DNA of 26,546 nt, taken from assembly GCA_023375785.1 (NCBI GenBank), contig SZWC01018974.1, positions 2,734 to 29,279 on the forward strand, in the 5' to 3' direction. Shown here one piece after another: positions 1-9,963 of the stretch (positions are counted from its first letter, which is position 1; each line of letters starts with the position of its first letter). The DNA is from Penium margaritaceum. Its lineage: Eukaryota > Streptophyta > Zygnematophyceae > Desmidiales > Peniaceae. Both the position numbers and the translations under genes were made by a program. The notes beneath the pieces are model-generated. The model was not told the DNA's origin. It made no database searches and saw only the letters and a program-made list of their open reading frames with translations.

Positions 1-410
1 GGGGGGGGGGGGGGGGGGGGGGGGGGACGAGGGGATAGGGGTTGAGCCACCCAACCCAGCGCCCATCACTAGCCATGGGCTGGGCTGGGGAGCAGTGGGT
101 GGTCTAAGTGCGTCTGCACGGGTGAATCATGGCACATCATGCACGTCTCTTCCCTTGTAATGCACCATGCGACGCACATGTGAGAGACCCTACAGCCTGC
201 CTGTGACGTTGCCTGCTGTGATGACGTCAGCATGTCAGCCAACCTGTCTGTATGGCGCCATCATCTGGCCCCGAGTAAGAACAGTTGCCTGCCTGCCTGC
301 GGTGTTGGTGGGTGACTCCGCCCCCAGCTCAATGCCGGCCCACGACCGCATGCGTCTGTTCATCCACATGTGTGCGTACGTGTGGTGCTTACATGTGCAT
401 GGTTGTGCAG
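1..410 (+). other. End of an upstream intron of the SKI2 gene, starting in a poly-G run
   Basis: No conserved protein is visible here in any frame. The first 26 bases are all G, which may be a real homopolymer or a sequence-end artefact. The segment ends in ATGGTTGTGCAG, read as a 3' splice site because the Ski2-like reading frame starts directly after it. Earlier exons of the gene should lie outside the window, because the N-terminal part of Ski2 is missing. Confidence 0.6.
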
Positions 411-518
411 AGTTGGGCGGACGCGAGTCGCATGAAGGACCTTGACGGGCAGTTTGCCGCGATAGCGCCCGACATGGCCATCAAGTTTCCGTTTGAGCTC
501 GACACGTTTCAGAAGGAG
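411..518 (+). CDS. SKI2: Ski2-type DExH RNA helicase, internal exon (segment just before the Walker A exon)
   Basis: This exon encodes 36 residues, beginning SWADASRMKDL and ending FPFELDTFQKE. It corresponds to the segment of Ski2/SKIV2L at the start of the helicase core, where plant proteins read FPFELD.FQKE and animal proteins F.PD.FQKQ, followed by AI. The start follows an AG at 409-410. The end is set by the next exon, which resumes the family sequence at AIVHLER. This gives a phase-0 junction with donor GAG|GTGCTC, a weak but GT-containing site. Reading on past 518 gives VLLSCLSGK and a stop, which does not fit the family. Ski2 is the ATP-driven 3'-5' RNA helicase of the cytoplasmic Ski complex that passes RNA to the exosome. 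The related nuclear helicase Mtr4 is less likely because the residues fit Ski2 better. Confidence 0.88.
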
Positions 519-945
519 GTGCTCTTGAGCTGCCTCTCAGGAAAATAGAACTGCTAGAGAGATTTGCAAGAGTGTCGGGCGCTTGTGCCAAATGCAGAAC
601 CGTTTCCTCAAACACATTTGTCAATGGAGGCAATGGCTGCCTCTGCATCATTTCAGCCTTGTCTTGTCTGTTCAAGCGCAGCATGTCTTTGTTCTATGTG
701 GCCCACACACACACTTCCTAGCCCCGTCCACGTTCCCACCTTTGCCCATTCTTGGATGCACTTTCCTGCCCTCGTCTCCGCATCTCTCCGTTGCCCTGTC
801 CGGTCCTGCCTGCCTGCCTTGTCTGCTACTCCGCCTCACCTTTCTCTTTCTTGCGCATTGTCGTTTGCGGTTGTGCTTGTCGTGAAAAACATTGTTTTCT
901 GGGGTGCGCATGCAATGGTGTGTGGGGTGCGAGTGCGAGCGACAG
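519..945 (+). other. SKI2 intron, 427 bp
   Basis: This intron lies between the FQKE exon and the Walker A exon, in phase 0. The donor is GTGCTC and the acceptor is GAGCGACAG. Its middle (about 705-880) is rich in C and T. No repeat unit, conserved protein or RNA gene was seen. It serves as the size reference for this gene: the next intron is nearly sixty times longer. Confidence 0.8.
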
Positions 946-1047
946 GCGATAGTGCACTTGGAGCGGCACGAGTCGGTGTTTGTGGCGGCACACACGTCTG
1001 CTGGAAAGACGGTGGTGGCGGAGTATGCGCTTGCACTCGCAACCAAG
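946..1047 (+). CDS. SKI2: Ski2-type DExH RNA helicase, Walker A (motif I) exon
   Basis: This exon encodes 34 residues, from [20 protein letters not shown] to [16 protein letters not shown] is the Walker A / motif I ATP-binding loop of the Ski2-like family. [19 protein letters not shown] is nearly identical to animal SKIV2L, and [10 protein letters not shown] resembles the plant protein. The exon begins after the AG at 944-945 and ends at AAG|GTAGGA, with phase 0 on both sides. The protein continues with [12 protein letters not shown], but that codon lies at 25735, about 24.7 kb downstream. Both ends of the jump match the family residue for residue, so the two pieces almost certainly belong to one gene. 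Confidence is high for identity and for both boundaries. Confidence 0.93.
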
Positions 1048-1737
1048 GTAGGAAGGCTCAGCACTTTGGAGGTGCCATGTCCATCCCTTATTCCTCCTCC
1101 CTCATTCATCATTTTTCAAAGGTGTTACACAAGGTGCGACAAGGTGTTCATTTGCGACAAGGTTTTGATTTTGGAAAAGGTGTTGATTGCGACACGGTGT
1201 TGATTTGCGACAAAGTTTTGATTTGCGACAAAGTGTTGATTTGCGACAAGGTGTTGATTTGCGACAAGGTGTTGATTTGCGACAAGGTTTTGACTTGCGA
1301 CAAGGTGTTGATTGCGACAAGGTGTTGATTTGCGACAAGGTGTTGATTTGCGGCAAGGTGTTGATTTGCGAGATGGTGTTCATTTGCGACAAGGTGTTCA
1401 TTTGCGACAAGGTTTTGATTTTCGACAAGGTGTTGATTGCGACACGGTGTTGATTTGCGACAAAGTTTTGATTTGCGACAAAGTGTTGATTTGCGACAAG
1501 GTGTTGATTTGCGACAAGGTTTTGATTTGTGACAAGGTTTTGATTTGCGACAAGGTGTTGATTGCAACAAGTTGTTGATTGCGACAAGGTGTTGATTTGC
1601 GACAAGGTTTTGATTTACGACAAGGTGTTGATTTGCGACAAGGTGTTGATTTGCGACAAGCTGTTGATTTGCGACAAGATGTTGATTTGCGAGATGGTGT
1701 TGATTTGCGACAAGGTGTTCATTTGCGACAAGGTTCT

Positions 1738-1980
1738 GATTTTTGACAAGGTGTTGATTGTGACAAGGTGTTGATTTGCGACAAAGTTTTGATTTGCGAC
1801 AAAGTGTTGATTTGCGACAAGGTGTTGGTTTGCGACAAGGTTTTGATTTGCGACAAGGTTTTGATTTTTGACAAGGTGTTGATTGTGACAAGGTGTTGAT
1901 TTGCGACAAAGTTTTGATTTGCGACAAAGTGTTGATTTGCGACAAGGTGTTGGTTTGCGACAAGGTTTTGATTTGCGACA
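1738..1980 (+). repeat. Seven-unit higher-order repeat inside the minisatellite (125-bp period, two copies)
   Basis: The sequence starting GATTTTTGACAAGGTG at 1738 begins again at 1863. The same series of variants follows each time: GTGAC, CAAAGTTTTG, CAAAGTGTTG, GGTGTTGGTTTGC. The period is seven units minus one base, because each copy contains one 17-bp unit. Confidence 0.85.
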
Positions 1981-2869
1981 ATTTTTTCATTTGCGACAAG
2001 GTGTTGATTGCAACAAGGTGTTGATTGCGACAAGGTGTTGATTTGCGACAAGGTTTTGATTTGCGACAAGGTGTTGATTTGCGACAAAGTTTTGATTTGC
2101 GACAGAGTGTTGACTTGCGACAAGGTGTTGATTGCAACAAGGTGTTGATTGCGACAAGGTGTTGATTTGCGACAAGGTTTTGATTTGCGACAAGGTGTTG
2201 ATTTGCGACAAAGTTTTGATTTGCGACAGAGTGTTGACTTGCGACAAGGTGTTGATTTGCGACAACGTTTTGATTTGCGACAAGGTTTTGATTTGCGACA
2301 AGGTGTTGATTGCAACAAGGTGTTGATTGCGACAAGGTGTTGATTTGCGATAAGGTGTTGATTTGCGGCAAGGTGTTGATTTGCGAGATGGTGTTGATTT
2401 GCGACAAGGTGTTCATTTGCGACAAGGTTTTGATTTTCGACAAGGTGTTGATTGCGACAAGGTGTTGATTTGCGACAAAGTTTTGATTTGCGACAAAGTG
2501 TTGATTTGCGACAAGGTGTTGATTTGCGACAACGTTTTGATTTGCGACAAGGTTTTGATTTGTGACAAGGTGTTGATTGCAACAAGGTGTTGATTGCGAC
2601 AAGGTGTTGATTTGCGACAAGGTTTTGATTTGCGGCAAGGTGTTGATTTGCGGCAAGGTGTTGATTTGCGAGATGGTGTTCATTTGCGACAAGGTGTTCA
2701 TTTGCGACAAGGTTTTGATTTTCGACAAGGTGTTGATTGCGACACGGTGTTGATTTGCGACAAAGTTTTGATTTGCGACAAAGTGTTGATTTGCGACAAG
2801 GTGTTGGTTTGCGACAAGGTTTTGATTTGCGACAAGGTGTTGATTGCAACAAGGTGTTGATTGCGACAA

Positions 2870-5800
2870 AGTGCTGATTTGCGACAAGGTTTTGATTTGC
2901 GACAAGGTGTTGATTTGCGACAAGGTGTTGATTTGCGACAAGGTGTTGATTTGCAACAAGGTGCTGGTTTGCGATACGGTTTTGATTTGCAACAAGGTGT
3001 TCATTTGCGACAAGGTTTTGATTTGTGACAAGGTGTTGACTTGTGACAAGGTTTTGATTTGCAACAAGGTTTTTGAGTTGCGACGAGGTGTTGATTTTTG
3101 ACAAGGTGTTGATTGTGACAAGGTGACTTGCGACAAAGTTTTGATTTGCGACAAGGTTTTGATTTGTGACAAGGTGTTGATTTGTGACAAGGTCTTGATT
3201 TGCGACAAGGTTTTGATTTGCGACAAGGTGTTGACTGGAGCAAGGTGTTGATTGCAGTACGGTGTTGATTTGCGACAAGGTTTTGATTTGCGACAAGGTG
3301 TTGATTTGCGACAAGGTGTTGATTTGTGACAATGTGTTGATTTGCGACAAGGTGTTGATTTGCGATAAGGTTTTGATTCGCAACAAGTTGTTGATTTGCG
3401 ACAAGGTTTTGATTTGCGACAAGGTGTTGACTTGCGACAAGGTTTTGATTTGCGACAAGGTTTGGATTTGCAACATGGTGTTGATTTGTAGCGGTTTCGA
3501 TTTGCGACAAGGTGTTGATTTGCGACAAGGTGCTGATTTGCGATATGGTGTTGATTTGCAACAAGGTTTTGATTTGCGACAAGGTGTTGATTTGTAACAA
3601 GGTGTTGATTTGCTACAAGGTGTTGATGTGCGACAAGGTTTTGATTTGCGACAAGGTTCCGATTTGCGACAAGGTGTTGATTTGCGACAAGGTTTTGATT
3701 TGCGACAAGGTGTTCATTTGCGACAAGGTGTTGATTTGCGACAAGGTGTTGATTTACGACAAGGTGTTGATGTGCGATAAGGTTTTGAATTGCGACAAGG
3801 TGTTGATTTGCGACAAGGTTTTGATTTGCGACAGGGTGTTGATTTGTGTCAACGCGTTGATTTAAGACAAGGTTTTGATTTGTGACAAGTTGTTGATTAG
3901 CGAGAAGGTGTTGATTGGGACCCGGTGTTCATTTGCAACAAGGTGTTTATTTGCGATAAGGTGTTGATTTGCGATAAGGTGTTGATTTGCGATAAGATTT
4001 TGATTTGAGACCATGTTTTGATTTGCGAGAAGGTGTTGATTTGCGACAGGTGTTGACTTGCGACAATGTGTTGATTTGCGACAAGGTTTTGATTTGCGAC
4101 AAGGTGTTGATTTGTGACAAGGTTTTGATTTGCGACAAGGTGTTGATTTGCGTCAAGGTTTTGATTTTCAACAAGCTGTTGATTGTGACAAGGTGTTGAT
4201 GTGTGACAAAGTTTTGATTTGTGACAAGGTGTTTATTGCGACAAGGTGTTGATTTGCGACAAGGTGTTGATTTGCGACAAGGTGTTGATTTGTAACAAGG
4301 TGTTGAGTTGCGACAAGGTGTTGATTTTCGACAAGGTTTTGATTAGCGACAAGGTGTTGATTTGCGACAAGTTGTTGATGTGCGATACGATTTTGATTTG
4401 TGACAAGGCGTTGATTTGCGACAATGTGTTGATTTGCGACAAGGTGTTGATTTTTGACAAGGTGTCGATTGCGACAAGGTGTTGATTGCGACAAGGTGTT
4501 GAGTTGCAACAAGGTATTTATTTGCGATGAGGTTTTGATTTGCGGCAAGGTGTTGATTAGCGACAAGTTGTTGATGTGCGATAAGATTTTTATTTGTGAC
4601 AAGGTGTTGACTTGCGACAAGGTGTTGATTTGCGACAAGGTGTTGATTTGCAACAAAGTGTTGATTGCGACAAGGTGTTGATTAAGACAAGGTGTTGATT
4701 TGCAACAAGATGTTGATTTGCGATGAGGTATTGATTTGCGATAAGATTTTGATTTTCGGATAAGGTTTTGATTTGCGAGAAGTTGTTGATGTGCAATAAG
4801 ATTTTGATTTGTGACAAGGTGTTGATTTGCGACAAGGTGTTGATTTGCGACAAGGTGTTGATTGCGACAAGATGTTGATTTGCGACAAGGTGTTGATATG
4901 CGATGACGTATTGATTTGCGCCAAGTTTGTTGAGTTGCGACAAGGTGTTGATTTGCGACACGGTGTTGATTTACGACAAGGTTTCGATTGCGACAAGGCG
5001 TTGATTAGCCACAAAGTGTTGATTTGTGACAAGGTGTTGATTTGTGACAAGGTTTTGATTTACAAAAAAGGTGTTGATTCCGACATGGTGTTTATTTGCG
5101 ACAAAGTTTTGATTTGCGTCAATGTTTGATTTGTGACAACGTGTTCATTCGCGACAAGGTTTTGATTCGTGACAAGGTGTTGATTTGCGCCAAGGTGTTG
5201 ATCTGCGACAAGGTGTTGATTCATGATAAGGTGTTGACTTACGACAAGTTGTTGATTGGGACCAGGTGTTTATTTGCAACAAGGTGTTGATTTGCAATAT
5301 GGTGTTGATTTGCGATAAGATTTTGATTTTGCGACAAGGTTCTGATTTGCGACAAGGTGTTGATTTGCGAGAACGTGTTGATTTGCGACAAGGTGTTTAG
5401 TGCGACAAGGTGTTGATTTGCGACAAGGTGTTGATGTGGGATAAGCTTTTGAGTTGCGGCAAGGTGTTGATTTGCGACAAGGTTTTGATTTTGTGACACG
5501 GTGTTGATTTGCGACAACGTTTTGATTGCGAAAAGGTGTTGATTTGTGAGAAAGTGTTGATTTGCGACAAGGTATTCATTTAGAATACGGTTTTGATTTG
5601 CGACAAGATGTTGATTTGGGAAAAGGTTTTGATTTGTGACAAGGTGTTGATTTGCGACCAGGTTTTGATTTGTGACGAGGTGTTGATTGCGACATGGTGT
5701 TGATTTGCGACAAGTTGTTGATTTGCGACAAGGTTTGCGACAAGGTGTTGATTTGCGTAATGGTGTTGTTTTGCGACAAGATGTTCAGTTGCGGCAAGGT

Positions 5801-7530
5801 TTTGGTTTGCGACAAAGTGTTGATTTGCGACAAGGTGTTGATTTGCGACAAGGTTTTGATTTGCGATTAGGATTGATTTGGGACAAGGTGTTGATTTGCG
5901 ACAAGGTGTTGATGTGGGAGAAGGTGTTGATGTGGGAGAAGGTGTTGATTGTGACAAGGTGTTGATCTGCGACAAAGTGTTGATTTCCGAGATGGTGTTG
6001 ATTTGGGACAAGGTTTTGATTTGGGACAAGGTGTTGATTTGCGAGAAGGTGTTAATTTGCGACAAGGTTTTGATTGCGACATGGTGTTGATTTGCGACAA
6101 GGTGTTGATTGCGACATGGTGTTGATTCGTGACAAGGTGTTGATGTGGGACAAGGTTTTGATTGTGACAAGGTGTTGATCTGCGACAAGGTGTTGATTTC
6201 CGAGATGGTGTTAATTCGGGACAGGGCGTTGATTTGCGACAAGGTGTTGATTTGCGACAAGGTGTTGATTTGCGACAAGGTTTTGATTTGCGACAAGGTT
6301 TTGATTTGTGACAAGGTGTTGGTTTGTGAGATGTTGTTGATTTGGGACAAGATTTTGATTAGCGACAAGGTGTTGATTTGCGACAAGGTGTTGATTTGCG
6401 AGAAGGTTTTGATTTGCGACAAGGTTTTGATTTGTGACAAGGTGTTGATTTGCGAGAAGGTGTTGTTTTGGGACAAGGTTTTGATTTGCGACAAGATGTT
6501 GCTTTGCGATAAGGTTCTGATTTGTGAGAAGGTGTTGATTCGCGACAAGGTGGTGATTTGCGTCATGGTTTTGATTTGCGACAAGGTGGTGATTTGCAAC
6601 AAGGTGTTGATTTGCGAGATGGTGTTGATTTGGGACAAGGTTTTGATTTGCGACAAGGTGTTGATTTGCGACAAGGTGTTGATTTGCGACATGATTTTGA
6701 TTTGTGACAAGGTTTGATTTGTTAAAAGGTGTTGATTTGCGACAAGGTGTTGTTTTGGGACAAGGTTTTGATTTGCGACAAGATGTTGCGAAGAGGTTTT
6801 TATTTGTGACAAGGTGTTGATTGCGACAAGGGTTTGGTTTGCGACAAGGTTTTGATTTGCGACAAGGTGTTGATTTGCAACAAGGTGTTGATTTGCGACA
6901 TGGTGTTGATTTGCGACAAGGTGTTGATTGCGACATGGTGTTGATTTGTGACAAGATGTTGGTGTGCGACAAGGTTTTGATTGCGACAAGGTGTTGATTA
7001 GCGACAAAGTGTTAATTTGGGGCAAGGTGTTGATTTGCAAGAAGGTGATTATTCGTTTCAAGGTGTTGATTTGCGACAAGGTCTGATTTGCGACATGGTG
7101 TTGATTTGCGTCAAGGTGTTGATTTGCGACAAGGTTTTTATTCGCGACATGGTGTTGATTTGCATCAAGGTTTTGATTGTGACAAGGTGTTTATTTGCGG
7201 CAAGGTGTTGATTTGCGCCAAGGTTTTGATTTGGGACAAGGTGTTGATTTGTGACAAGGTGATTATTTGCAATAAGGTTTTGATTTGTAACAAGGTGTTG
7301 ATTCGTGACAAGGAGTGATTTGCGGCAAGGTGTTGATGTGCGGCAAGGTGTTGATTTGAGACAAGGTGTTGATATGAGACAAGGTGTTGATTTGCGACAA
7401 GGTTTTGATTTGCGACAAGGTGTTGATTTGCAGCAAGGTGTTGATTTGGGAGATGGTGTCGATTTGCGACATGGTTTTGATTTTGCGACAAGGTGTTGAT
7501 TTGCGACAAGGCTTTGATTTGCGACAAAAT
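2870..7530 (+). repeat. First copy of a long (about 4.6 kb) duplicated array segment
   Basis: Rare unit variants in this stretch recur in the same order further on. GAGTTGCGACGAGG occurs at 3075 and 7732. GTAGCGGTTT occurs at 3488 and 14278. CGATGACGTATTG occurs at 4901 and 15920. TGTTGTTTTGGGAC occurs at 6461 and 17500. GATTATTCG followed by GGTCTGATTTGCGACATGG occurs near 7047 and 18232. After subtracting the 6173-bp retrotransposon, the spacings are 4657, 4617, 4846, 4866 and 5012 bp. This is one consistent shift that grows slowly through unit-level insertions. The second copy runs from about 7530 to 7798 and on from 13972 to about 18700. Confidence 0.8.
3143..3180 (+). other. Empty-site equivalent of the retrotransposon insertion
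   Basis: Sequence left of the retrotransposon (7720-7800) matches about 3063-3160, ending GATTTGCGACAAGGTTTT. Sequence right of it (13972 on) matches from about 3164 (TTGTGACAAGGTGTTGATTT, then a GGTCTTG variant). In the first array copy these two pieces are joined as GGTTTT-GATTTGTGAC, which shows the unoccupied target. Exact target-site duplication cannot be resolved in repeated sequence. Confidence 0.7.
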
Positions 7531-7798
7531 GTTGATGTGTGACAAGGTTTTGATTTGCGACAAGGTGTTGATTTGCGACAAGGTGTTGATTTGCGACAAG
7601 CTGTTGATTTGCAACAAGGTGTTGATTTGCGATACGGTTTTGATTTGCAAAAAGGTGTTAATTTGCGACAAGGTTTTGATTTGTGACAAGGTGTTGATTT
7701 CTGACAAGGTTTTGATTTGCAACATGGTTTTGAGTTGCGACGAGGTGTTGATTTTTGACAAGGTGTTGATTGTAACAAGGTGTTGATTTGCGACAAGG

Positions 7799-7947
7799 TT
7801 TTTTTTTTTTCAAAGAAATCTTTTTTATGGCACATGTTGAGGAGGATGCCAATGTCCTACGCACCACCGCAAACAAGACATGGTACAGACCACATCCACA
7901 GAACAGGAAGAGCAGGGTTAACGGGCAAGGCCCTATTGCCAGGACCG
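7799..7947 (-). other. 3' untranslated end and oligo(A) tail of retrotransposon copy 1
   Basis: Sequence after the TAG at 7948-7950 shows no coding pattern and ends in an A-rich stretch and oligo(A) on the minus strand. Two short pieces recur after the stop of copy 2: GTGGTCCCGGC there versus GCGGTCCTGGC here, and CTGCGGATGTGGCTTGTA there versus CTGTGGATGTGGTCTGTA here. This supports a shared 3' UTR. Copy 2 has no A tail. Confidence 0.75.
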
Positions 7948-8760
7948 CTACACTCGGGCGTCCACCGGGTCCATGTAGCAAAGGTGAGAAAGCGCCACCG
8001 GGCCCTGGAGCCACGGAGGTGGCGGGCGCTGCTGCAAGTCGTGCTGGAGCTCCACATCCGGCCGGCCGTGAGCCACGCATGCGCGGCGGATGACAGCGCA
8101 CTGCTGGCGGACGCTTGCGAGGGAGAGGCGCTGGACAAGGAAGGCCATCGACCGGCTCGTCCAGGTCGCCAGATCCTCTGGAGACACCCCCTGATGCCCC
8201 TGCTGCAAACAAAGCTGCGAGAGGCGGCGTAAAAAGTCCCATGCCGCTGGTCCCAGGCCGCCAAGCGTCTCCCAGGCTAGCGGACGGAGGACCCATCCCG
8301 GCCGATGAACTAGCGCCGGGTGGTACTTTGTCCGCTTGGCCTCCTTTGCATGGCGGAGAGCCCGACCCTCCGAAGTTGCAGTCGCCCCCTGAGCATCCAC
8401 CGTCGTGACATCGATGACACACATGGCGCCGTGCTCCCGGTCCTCCNGGTCGCCAGATCCTCTGGAGACACCCCCTGATGCCCCTGCTGCAAACAAAGCT
8501 GCGAGAGGCGGCGTAAAAAGTCCCATGCCGCTGGTCCCAGGCCGCCAAGCGTCTCCCAGGCTAGCGGACGGAGGACCCATCCCGGCCGATGAACTAGCGC
8601 CGGGTGGTACTTTGTCCGCTTGGCCTCCTTTGCATGGCGGAGAGCCCGACCCTCCGAAGTTGCAGTCGCCCCCTGAGCATCCACCGTCGTGACATCGATG
8701 ACACACATGGCGCCGTGCTCCCAGTCCTCCAGGATGAGGTCCGGTCGGAGGATGGCGGTG
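7948..8760 (-). pseudogene. Retrotransposon copy 1: C-terminal restriction-like endonuclease domain, interrupted by a scaffold join
   Basis: On the minus strand the segment reads RPDLILEDWEHG, then CVIDVTTVD, then AKRTKYHPALVHRPG. The RPD codons lie at 8739-8747 and the second Asp codon at 8694-8696, giving RPD-X14-D. A Lys/Tyr pair (KRTKY) follows. These are the active-site features of the R2-type PD-(D/E)XK endonuclease that nicks the target. A conserved tail follows (ETLGGLGPAAWDFLRRLSQL, then CYMDPVDARV) and ends with TAG at 7948-7950. The N at 8447 and a duplicated 283-bp stretch disrupt the frame. If the overlap is merged, the domain is continuous. Copy 2 carries the same domain with the catalytic Asp changed. 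Confidence 0.82.
8164..8730. repeat. 283-bp direct duplication around a single N: probable unmerged contig overlap
   Basis: Bases 8164-8446 and 8448-8730 are nearly identical. The one difference I saw is CCCGGTCC versus CCCAGTCC near the end. They are separated by one N at 8447. Both begin GGTCGCCAGATCC and end TCCTCC. A duplication exactly abutting a placeholder base is the usual mark of two contigs whose overlapping ends were joined without merging. Biological duplication is possible but less likely. Confidence 0.85.
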
Positions 8761-9963
8761 GCCGTGGGGAGGAGGCCGCCTGGCTCTACGCGTGTCGGAA
8801 GGGTGTGCTCGCGGCAGATGCAGGCCAACTCGTCCCGGATAGCGTGGTGGACCTCCGTGATGAAACGAGACCTACGCTGAGGAGTCAGCGAGGCAGGAGT
8901 GAGGCCGCTGACCCCGCAATGCTCCAGGTAGCCGAGGGGGAGACCAAGCTAGAGCTGCGCGTGCAGGCGGAAGTCCGCCGAAGAGAGGTGGATGCGGTCG
9001 CGAGGGCCGGTTGGGGAGGCCTGAAGCAAGAGAGCCGCGCCCCAAGAGCCGGCCGCCCAACACCGGCGGACGAGCAGGCGCTGGCACTCCGAGGCGTGAT
9101 GGGGGCGCCTCTGCTTCTGCGGGGGACAAGTGCAGTGGCGAGCCGCCACATCACCGACATCCTAAATCCAAGACGCGCAGAGGTCGTGGAAGAGGTCGGC
9201 GGTGAGCTGCCGGTAGATGTCAGAGGGGGCTCCCATCTGCAGCTCTGCCAAGGTGGGCAAGCGAGCCTGCACCGCGGGTGGAAGGAGGGCAACCGCCGCG
9301 TCCCAGAGAGGGCAGAGGAGGGATGGCGCAGAGGGAGCTGGGAGGAAAGAGCCAAAAAGTGCCATAAGATCCTGCAGCATACTCGCCGATGCCGCAACGT
9401 ATGCCAAGGGAGCCCGAGAGCGTGCGTCAAACAAAGCGCATCCACCGTCACGGAAGCGGAGCTGAGACTGACGCCTGGCGAGGGCCTGGAAGTCCCCCGT
9501 CCGGGTCTGCTGCGGGGCTGGACTAAGCTGCCGTCCATACTGCCTCGTCGAAACGGTCCAGGGTGCCGAGCTGCTGCCGTGACAACCGCCTCATAGCACC
9601 GCCCCAGAGGAGCAGGGGCAGCGACAATCGTCCTGTCGTCCTGGAAGGCCCCATGTAGCCGCCCGCCGCCCCAAAGGAGAGGCGCAAGGCCTGCGAGCTG
9701 GCCTCCAAGATGGAAAGCAACGCCAGGTCAAAGAGAACCAGGCCCATAGGATTGCCCCGCCGGACACCGCGCTAACTGTCCAGGACTGCAGGGGTGCGCA
9801 CACCAAAGAAGAGCAGCTGAGTAGGGGCGAGGTAGAACTGGCGGAGGAATGGGATCTAAGAGCCGAACCTGCGGACACGGGTGGCCTCAAAGACTGCCCT
9901 GCGCTCTACTTCATTGAAGGCATTCCGGATGTCCAGACGGAGCAGCCAGTGGGATGGATGTGC
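8761..9963 (-). pseudogene. Retrotransposon copy 1: reverse transcriptase core and CCHC motif, disrupted
   Basis: Reading on from the TAG at 9964 gives RLDIRNAFNEVERRAVFE (RT motif A), then RGVRRGNPMGLVLFDLALLS (motif B). After a one-base shift comes AFQDDRTIVA, the YxDD-like motif C. FDEAVWTAA, DFQALARRQSQLRF and PLAYVAASA follow in shifting frames, each matching copy 2. About 300 nt present in copy 2 between motif C and FDEAVW are missing here. The CCHC motif is HCTCPPQKQRRPHHASEC (C-x-C-x8-H-x4-C, codons 9084-9134). Stops in the conserved frames, at 9964, 9856, 9772, 9162 and 8949, are all TAG. The protein would copy element RNA at a nicked target, but this copy looks inactive unless the stops and shifts are errors or are read through. 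Confidence 0.82.

Larger units (their letters stand above)
1128..7798 (+). repeat. 18-bp minisatellite array, block I (about 370 units)
   Basis: The unit is GGTGTTGATTTGCGACAA, alternating irregularly with GGTTTTGATTTGCGACAA. A 17-bp variant (GATTGCGAC, lacking one T) appears often. Common substitutions give GCGAGATGG, GTGACAA, GCAACAA, GCGATAA and GCGGCAA. Local higher-order repeats occur: 125 bp (seven units) at 1738 and 1863, and 124 bp with a GACAGAGTG variant at 2101 and 2225. The block begins after a short unique stretch and stops at the oligo(T) end of the retrotransposon. Two + frames and all three - frames of the unit lack stops, which produces long meaningless open frames reading LICDKV, GVDLRQ, LSQINT, CRKSTP and VANQHL. 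Confidence 0.97.

Noticed and set aside
564..1328. A 254-codon open frame running through the Walker A exon region
   Set aside because: It is in a different frame from the conserved helicase residues and enters the minisatellite. It is a shadow.
1148..3226. Very long open frames on both strands across the minisatellite (up to about 700 codons)
   Set aside because: They are translations of an 18-bp unit without stops in five frames. No start context, domain or codon pattern supports a gene.
8604..9596. 330-codon plus-strand open frame opposite the retrotransposon
   Set aside because: Conserved RT, CCHC and endonuclease motifs lie on the minus strand and are shared with copy 2. The plus-strand frame is antisense.
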